Source of the DNA: Acidimicrobiaceae bacterium
Lineage (GTDB): Bacteria; Actinomycetota; Acidimicrobiia; Acidimicrobiales; MedAcidi-G1
Direction: 5' to 3'
Assembly: GCA_003541675.1 (NCBI GenBank)
Contig: DPMC01000295.1
Location: 1 to 10,997 of the forward strand
Length of the DNA: 10,997 bases
Positions 6,594 to 10,997 of the stretch are shown piece after piece. The position numbers were made by a program, and so were the translations under genes. The notes beneath the pieces were generated by a model. That model was not told the DNA's origin. It did not search any database and worked only from the letters and a program-made list of their open reading frames with translations. Within the stretch, counting starts at the first letter, position 1. Each line of letters opens with the position of its first letter.

Positions 6594-8204
6594 TCAGGTC
6601 ACGTCTGCCATCAGGATGGGTGGGTTCTTCATATGGGTGATGGTCGGCTGAGGACCCACCACGTCAGATGCCATCTCCAGGGCGTCCTGCAGTGTCGACG
6701 CCGACTGGAAGCCCATGCGGCGGACGGCCGCCGGGTCCCCACCGACGATGATGACCCGCCCGAGGTGCTGCAGGGCATGGCTGCCCCAGTACCACATGTA
6801 GAACGGGTGCACACCGTGGTAGGCGTATGAATTGCGGTACAGGTGGATGTACCACTCGTCCTCGGCGAACTGCTTTTCGTATTTGCGCTCGATCTCTATC
6901 GGATCGGTGGTATCGGCCAGAACCTGCTCGAAGAAGTCGATGTAGCTCGGGTGGTGGATCGGGTTGAACTCCCAAGGGGTGGGGTGGCTCATGATGAGCA
7001 CACCGCCTTCGCGCACCAGCGGCTTCCCCTTGTAGAGGTTGAAGAAGTACCCGAGCCCGAGACACATGACGAGGATCGGGTTCATGATCGAGTTGACGTT
7101 GTACGGACAGATATAGGGAAGGCCCATGGTCAGGATGTCGGTTTGGCCTTCGACGGGTACCAGTTGCTGGCGGTACACGTTGGCCGTGGTGACCTCGTGG
7201 ACGGCCTCAACCTCACCGGCCTGCACCGAGGTGAGGGCGTAGGGCGCCTGCCACGACGAGAAGACCTTTCGCTTGGTCTTGGTCGGCATGATCTCCAGGC
7301 CGGCCTTCATGCCGAGGAACTGCATGCGGTCACGGGCCGACCATTCCCATTCGCGCTTTTGGAGGAGAGCGAGCGGGCCTTCCCGGCCGAACGTGTTGTT
7401 GTTGACCGTCGTCTCGATCTGGAAGATCTTCACGCCGGCGTCCCGAACAACTTTGCCCATCCGCCAGTTGGAGGCGTGCAGTTCAGAGTTTTCGCGGTCC
7501 ATGAACGATTTCGAGTTTTGCATGGTCTTGACGTTGTGGTGGTGGCGCAGGCCGGTGTAGCCCGATAGGCCGGTGGCCGTGCTCTTGTGGCCGCCGTCCA
7601 TGGCCACCAGGTTGATGTTGACGTAGACGAGAAGGTCGCTTTCGGCGGCCCGCTTGCTGAACTGGACGTCCTCGCCGTGGGGGGTCTCGCCGAGCACCAC
7701 CATGCCGTCGGGATCCTCGGCATCGTGGTTGTAGAGGCGACCATCGGGGGCGAAGGCGTCGTACACCCGGTCGCCCACCGCGTGGCGCAGCTCGTCTTCG
7801 GTCATCCGCCGGTGGATGGCCAGGGCGGCGATGAGGTGTACGTCGTCGACACCGGCCTCGGCGGCCAGGTCCAGTACAGCTTCGATGATCCGCTGGCGGA
7901 TGTCAGGCCGCCGCATCGGCGGCAGGGGCAGGGAGATGTCGTCGAAGGCAATGGTGAGCTTCATGCCCGCGGTCAGTAGGGCCGGCAACGGGTCCGAATC
8001 GCCGATCGGGTTGAGGAGGGCGTGGCGGATGGCGCCGTCCGGGTCGGGGAGGCCCTCCAACGGTTCGGCCGGATAGATGACACGGGAGCGGTCGGACGGC
8101 AACCTCTCGAGTCGGAAGCCCTCGCCGTGGTGGAACACGATCGGCGGGCTGTTGCGGTCGACGTCGAGCACGAAACCCGGTCGGGGTGCGAGATGTCCGG
8201 TCAT
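6594..8204 (-). CDS. Divergent LarA-like (DUF2088) nickel-pincer family protein
   Basis: 536 residues, clearly longer than the roughly 425 of Lactobacillus plantarum lactate racemase LarA. The N-terminal LarA block is visible: FDDISLPLP (87-95), AALAIHRRMTEDEL (126-139) and GGHKSTATG (204-212). Aligned by eye to LarA as I remember it, His131, Lys207 and His223 fall on the nickel-pincer cofactor residues H108, K184 and H200 with identical spacings (76 and 16). In contrast, substrate Arg75 appears as Leu92, and the catalytic His174 segment is shortened with no His in the aligned stretch. No Lys is seen at the K298 position (NSIMNPIL near 371-378). The protein is therefore probably a cofactor-binding LarA homologue with another substrate or reaction. 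The C-terminal 120 residues are rich in aromatic residues and His. The ATG at 8204 is chosen because it lies 13 bases after the upstream stop; the open frame to 8363 is inside the dehydrogenase gene. No larB, larC or larE is in the window. Confidence 0.85.
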   Translation of the reverse strand: MTGHLAPRPGFVLDVDRNSPPIVFHHGEGFRLERLPSDRSRVIYPAEPLEGLPDPDGAIRHALLNPIGDSDPLPALLTAGMKLTIAFDDISLPLPPMRRPDIRQRIIEAVLDLAAEAGVDDVHLIAALAIHRRMTEDELRHAVGDRVYDAFAPDGRLYNHDAEDPDGMVVLGETPHGEDVQFSKRAAESDLLVYVNINLVAMDGGHKSTATGLSGYTGLRHHHNVKTMQNSKSFMDRENSELHASNWRMGKVVRDAGVKIFQIETTVNNNTFGREGPLALLQKREWEWSARDRMQFLGMKAGLEIMPTKTKRKVFSSWQAPYALTSVQAGEVEAVHEVTTANVYRQQLVPVEGQTDILTMGLPYICPYNVNSIMNPILVMCLGLGYFFNLYKGKPLVREGGVLIMSHPTPWEFNPIHHPSYIDFFEQVLADTTDPIEIERKYEKQFAEDEWYIHLYRNSYAYHGVHPFYMWYWGSHALQHLGRVIIVGGDPAAVRRMGFQSASTLQDALEMASDVVGPQPTITHMKNPPILMADVT

Positions 8205-8217
8205 GGGAGGTATCCAG

Positions 8218-9441
8218 TCACAGGAGGCGTTCCTTCTCGTCGCGGAGGTCAAAGGCGATCTTGGTGGCGCCCCGGCGCCCGGCCGAGGCCGCATGCTCAA
8301 GGGCGTCGCGGTAGCGGGCAAGGGGGTAGGTGGCCGACACGAGCGAACCGAGGCTGGCAGCACCGACGAGGTCGGCGGCCAGGTCGAAGGTGCGGCGCTC
8401 GGTACCGTCAGGAAGCGTCTCGGTGCCGTACGTGTAGGCGCCCACCAGGGTGATCTCGCGGTGCCAGAGGGGAGTCAGCTCGAGGGAGACCTCAGCGGGC
8501 ATGCCGACGAGCACGATGCGACCCCTTGGGCGGACGATGGCCAGCGCGTCGGTGAGGCTGGAAGAGGATCCGACGCAGTCGATGACCACGTCAGCGCCAC
8601 CGGTGAGTCGATCCACCAACCCTTCGGTAGGGGTCTCGCCGAGCCCGGGTGCGCCGATGGCCCGGCTTCCGGTGATCCGACGGACGGCCCGACGGATCTC
8701 ATCGGGAGCGACCACTTGGTCTGCGCCCAGGGCGGCGGCCTGTCGACGCTGTTCGGGGTAGCGGGCGGTAGCCACCACGGTGCCGGGCGTCGCGTGCGCC
8801 CGGAGGGCGGCCAGGGTGACCAAGCCGAGGGTGCCGGCTCCCAGCACGGCTACCACGCCGCCTTCGGGTACCTCGGCCATCAGTGCGGCATGCACCCCGC
8901 AGGCCGTGGGCTCAACCATGACGGCCGCTTCGTCGTCGAGGGTCTCGGGAACGGGATGCAACTGGCTTGGGTGGGCGTTGAATGCCGTGGACCAGCCGCC
9001 CCCAGTGTCGTGGCAGGAACCGATCTGGATCCCCGGTCCGAGGTCGCCGAACGAAGTGTGTTCGCAGTTACCGAGGTGCCCCTCCGCGCACGGGGTGCAC
9101 GTCGGATCGAGGTTTCGGCTGACGCAGCCCAGAACCGGTTCCAGGACGACCCGGGAGCCATTGTCAAGGTCGCCGACCACCTCGTGGCCGGGGACGAACG
9201 GGAACGACACGAGGGGTTCGAAGTAGCGGGCCGAGCGGCCGTCAACGGTGGCCAGATCTGAGCCGCAGATGCCTGATAGACGGGGGCGGACCCGCACCCA
9301 GTCGGGGCCGGGCGTCCGAGAGGTGTCGAGGTCGACGAGCTTGAGGGGTCCGGCGGACGCTCCCCGGCCGGGCGTGATGCTGCCGGCCACGCGGGCCGCC
9401 GCGTAGCGGGGCAGGTTCCGGCGGAACTGCAGGGCCTTCAT
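8218..9441 (-). CDS. Zinc-dependent medium-chain alcohol dehydrogenase family protein
   Basis: 407-residue MDR-superfamily oxidoreductase, probably acting on an alcohol/aldehyde pair. Catalytic-zinc ligands are Cys59 (GICGSD), His86 with Glu87 (PGHEVVGD) and probably Glu177 (VEPTACGVHA). A structural-zinc lobe has Cys106, Cys115, Cys118 and Cys126; the last three have the usual C-x2-C-x7-C spacing, while the first is set apart by an insertion. The Rossmann motif is GAGTLG (201-206). The second beta strand ends ATARYPEQR (224-232) with no acidic residue, which would fit NADP(H) better than NAD(H); that is inference. The ATG at 9441 overlaps the TGA of the upstream gene (ATGA), a strong sign of translational coupling. 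Substrate is unknown; the upstream acyl-reductase-like domain suggests a long-chain aldehyde or alcohol. The open frame continues far upstream of this ATG but lies antiphase inside the neighbouring gene. Confidence 0.92.
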   Translation of the reverse strand: MKALQFRRNLPRYAAARVAGSITPGRGASAGPLKLVDLDTSRTPGPDWVRVRPRLSGICGSDLATVDGRSARYFEPLVSFPFVPGHEVVGDLDNGSRVVLEPVLGCVSRNLDPTCTPCAEGHLGNCEHTSFGDLGPGIQIGSCHDTGGGWSTAFNAHPSQLHPVPETLDDEAAVMVEPTACGVHAALMAEVPEGGVVAVLGAGTLGLVTLAALRAHATPGTVVATARYPEQRRQAAALGADQVVAPDEIRRAVRRITGSRAIGAPGLGETPTEGLVDRLTGGADVVIDCVGSSSSLTDALAIVRPRGRIVLVGMPAEVSLELTPLWHREITLVGAYTYGTETLPDGTERRTFDLAADLVGAASLGSLVSATYPLARYRDALEHAASAGRRGATKIAFDLRDEKERLL

Positions 9442-10997
9442 CTGGTAGTGCCCACGGTTCGCATCGGGGCCAGTGGTAAAGGACTGCGGTACATGCCGGG
9501 CGACTTCTGGAAGTCCTCGACGAGCCAACCCCGCTTGCGGGCGATGCCGGCCAGGCGGGTCTCCGGGTTGACGGCGACTGGGAAGCCAACGGCCTCGAGC
9601 ATCGGAAGGTCGCTGGCCGAATCCGCATAGGCCACCGACTCGCTTAGGTCCAGACCATGGGCTGCGGAGTAGTCGACGAGGGCCTGGTAGCGAGCCTCGC
9701 CAGTCGGTGGCACGGAGGTGAGTTGGCCGTCGTATTTGCCATCCACCACGCCCAACTCGGCACAGACGATGTCGTCGAAGAGCGGGCGGAACGGCTCGAC
9801 GACGAAGTCCAGGGCACCGGTGATGAGTAGTGTGCGGTGGCCCAGAGCCCGGTGCTCGCGTACCCGACGGATGGCCGCCGGAAATGACTTGGCCAGAATC
9901 ATCTCGCTGAACTTCTCGGTGGCGTCGATGGTGATCTGATCGACGGGGGCCCCATCGTACCGACGGTAGAAGTGACGCAGGAAGTCGCTGCGATCCTTCT
10001 TGTCGAGCGACAGCAGGGCGGGTGCCTCGGCTACCAGCCCGGCCACGAAGCGGACCCGGTCGCGACCACGTAGGCGTCTGCTGCCCAGCCACGCATAGCT
10101 GGCGACCACGTTGGACGCGATGAGAGTGTTCTCCAGATCGAAGGCGGCCAGGTGGCGTTCTGGGGCCAGGGCCTGGCGGCGTAGGCGGGCCGATCGGCTC
10201 TCGCCGCCCCGGGACGGTGGCTTCATGGGGACCCGGCCGGCCTTGACGACCGATGGGAGGTGGACGTCGGGGACGTAGGCCTCCCAGTCGATGATCCGGG
10301 GGTCGAAAGCGAAGGCCGCCTGGTCGGCGTCGTCGAGCGAATCCCAGAGGGCTAGTAGCCGGTCCAGTCCGTATTCGGCCTCGCACTCGGCGTAGGCGCC
10401 GTACAGGTCGACGTAGCCCTCAGCCCGCTGGATCAGCTCTCGCTGCTCCTCGAGGCGGGTGCCCACCAGAGCTTGGCGGCCCCGTACCGGTAGGACGTCG
10501 AACACCTTCTGGGCATGGTCGAGCATCGTGGCGGCCCGTTGCAACTGTTTCTTGACCCGGCCCCGGCCAGGGAACGACCACTCGGGCACCGGGATGGGCT
10601 GGCCCATGTCGTCGTAGATGGGGTGTTCGGTGAACCACTCGCGCACCTGGTCGACCAAGGTGCCGTAGCGAAGCGGATTGACCGAACCAGAGGCCACCTG
10701 GACGATGTCGGGCCCACCGTCCGCTGCCAGGGGCCCGCGGGCAGCTACCGCGCAGATGGCGGCCACCACGAAGTCGACCGGGATGACGTCGATGGTTCCT
10801 TCGGGAACGCCGGGGAACTCCTTCAGGAGGCCACGGGCGTACGAGATGATGACCGGCTCGGCCATTCGGAAGCCACGGATCCAGCCGGGTGATGGGTCGG
10901 CAACGGCCGATTCGATGATCGCCGGACGGACCACGCTGACGGGTACGGCGCCTCGGGACTCGGCGGTGGCGATCTCGCCGAGGGCCTTGGTGTAGGC
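9438..10997 (-). CDS. Fatty-acyl-CoA-reductase-like SDR fused to a HAD-IB phosphatase-like domain, N-terminus outside the window
   Basis: 519 visible residues, open to the window edge, so the true start is not seen. The first codons read AYTKALGE, the lysine part of the YxxxK active site of extended SDRs of the fatty-acyl-CoA reductase (Male sterility) type, then VSVVRPAIIES and IDVIPVDFVV, also typical. Visible residues about 140-250 resemble the FAR C-terminal region (DPRIIDWEAYVPDVHLPSV). A HAD-IB (SerB-like) domain follows from about residue 280: FDLENTL (Asp287, Glu289), LLITG (Thr393), GEARYQ (Arg436) and YADSASDLPML (Asp459, Asp463), ending VAVNPETRL..IARKRGW. The canonical motifs would be DxDGT and a Lys, so two catalytic positions are conservatively changed (D to E, K to R). 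The likely job is reducing acyl-CoA to aldehyde or alcohol, with the HAD part acting on a phosphorylated or activated intermediate or being regulatory; this is inference. It heads the four-gene set here, with an ATGA overlap to the dehydrogenase. Confidence 0.85.
   Translation of the reverse strand, partial: AYTKALGEIATAESRGAVPVSVVRPAIIESAVADPSPGWIRGFRMAEPVIISYARGLLKEFPGVPEGTIDVIPVDFVVAAICAVAARGPLAADGGPDIVQVASGSVNPLRYGTLVDQVREWFTEHPIYDDMGQPIPVPEWSFPGRGRVKKQLQRAATMLDHAQKVFDVLPVRGRQALVGTRLEEQRELIQRAEGYVDLYGAYAECEAEYGLDRLLALWDSLDDADQAAFAFDPRIIDWEAYVPDVHLPSVVKAGRVPMKPPSRGGESRSARLRRQALAPERHLAAFDLENTLIASNVVASYAWLGSRRLRGRDRVRFVAGLVAEAPALLSLDKKDRSDFLRHFYRRYDGAPVDQITIDATEKFSEMILAKSFPAAIRRVREHRALGHRTLLITGALDFVVEPFRPLFDDIVCAELGVVDGKYDGQLTSVPPTGEARYQALVDYSAAHGLDLSESVAYADSASDLPMLEAVGFPVAVNPETRLAGIARKRGWLVEDFQKSPGMYRSPLPLAPMRTVGTTR

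Noticed and set aside
6843..7568. Plus-strand open frame of 241 residues
   Set aside because: Antisense shadow of the well-supported LarA-like gene, with no recognisable domain.
8205..8363. Extended N-terminus for the LarA-like protein
   Set aside because: The extra 53 residues lie inside the dehydrogenase gene in another frame and are low-complexity Pro/Arg/Ser sequence.
8077..9261. Plus-strand open frame of 394 residues
   Set aside because: It lies antisense across the start of the LarA-like gene and most of the dehydrogenase. Its composition (Gly, Arg, Asp, Val repeats) is what GC-rich antisense frames give, and it resembles no family.
9442..10386. Upstream extension of the dehydrogenase frame to 722 residues
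   Set aside because: The extension is out of phase inside the HAD domain of the neighbouring gene and is Pro/Arg/Gly-rich noise. The ATGA overlap and the family N-terminus both fix the start at 9441.

Overview
The window looks like chromosomal DNA of a GC-rich bacterium, most likely an actinobacterium. An Acidimicrobiia-type marine or soil lineage is my best guess; this is inference from base composition, GTG starts and gene content, not from a marker gene. All seven genes lie on the minus strand, so transcription runs from high to low coordinates. I see no tRNA, rRNA, insertion sequence, phage gene or CRISPR array.

Right block (10997 to 5647): four close-packed genes that look like one operon. 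First comes the 3' part of a fatty-acyl-CoA-reductase-like SDR protein fused to a HAD-IB phosphatase-like domain (N-terminus outside the window). A zinc-dependent medium-chain dehydrogenase follows through an ATGA stop/start overlap. Next is a long, divergent homologue of the nickel-pincer enzyme LarA (DUF2088), and last a PlsC-type acyltransferase. The content points to lipid or fatty-alcohol / 2-hydroxyacid chemistry, but I recognise no described pathway with this order. The LarA homologue keeps the predicted cofactor-binding residues and appears to lack several catalytic and substrate-binding residues. The HAD domain has conservative substitutions at two of its four motif positions.

Middle (5646 to 3162): a 208-base gap with an AT-rich promoter-like patch and a cluster of TTGGGTA/TACCCAA repeats leads into an intact mitochondrial-type aconitase, a TCA cycle enzyme.

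Left block (3161 to 1): a 369-base gap with two adjacent short hairpins leads into a 63-residue cysteine-rich zinc-ribbon-like protein. Then come a cystathionine beta-synthase (PLP domain plus C-terminal CBS-domain pair) and, one base after its stop, a cystathionine gamma-synthase/lyase that runs off the left edge. The last two together form a transsulfuration pair linking homocysteine, cystathionine and cysteine. The zinc-ribbon gene is probably co-transcribed with them.
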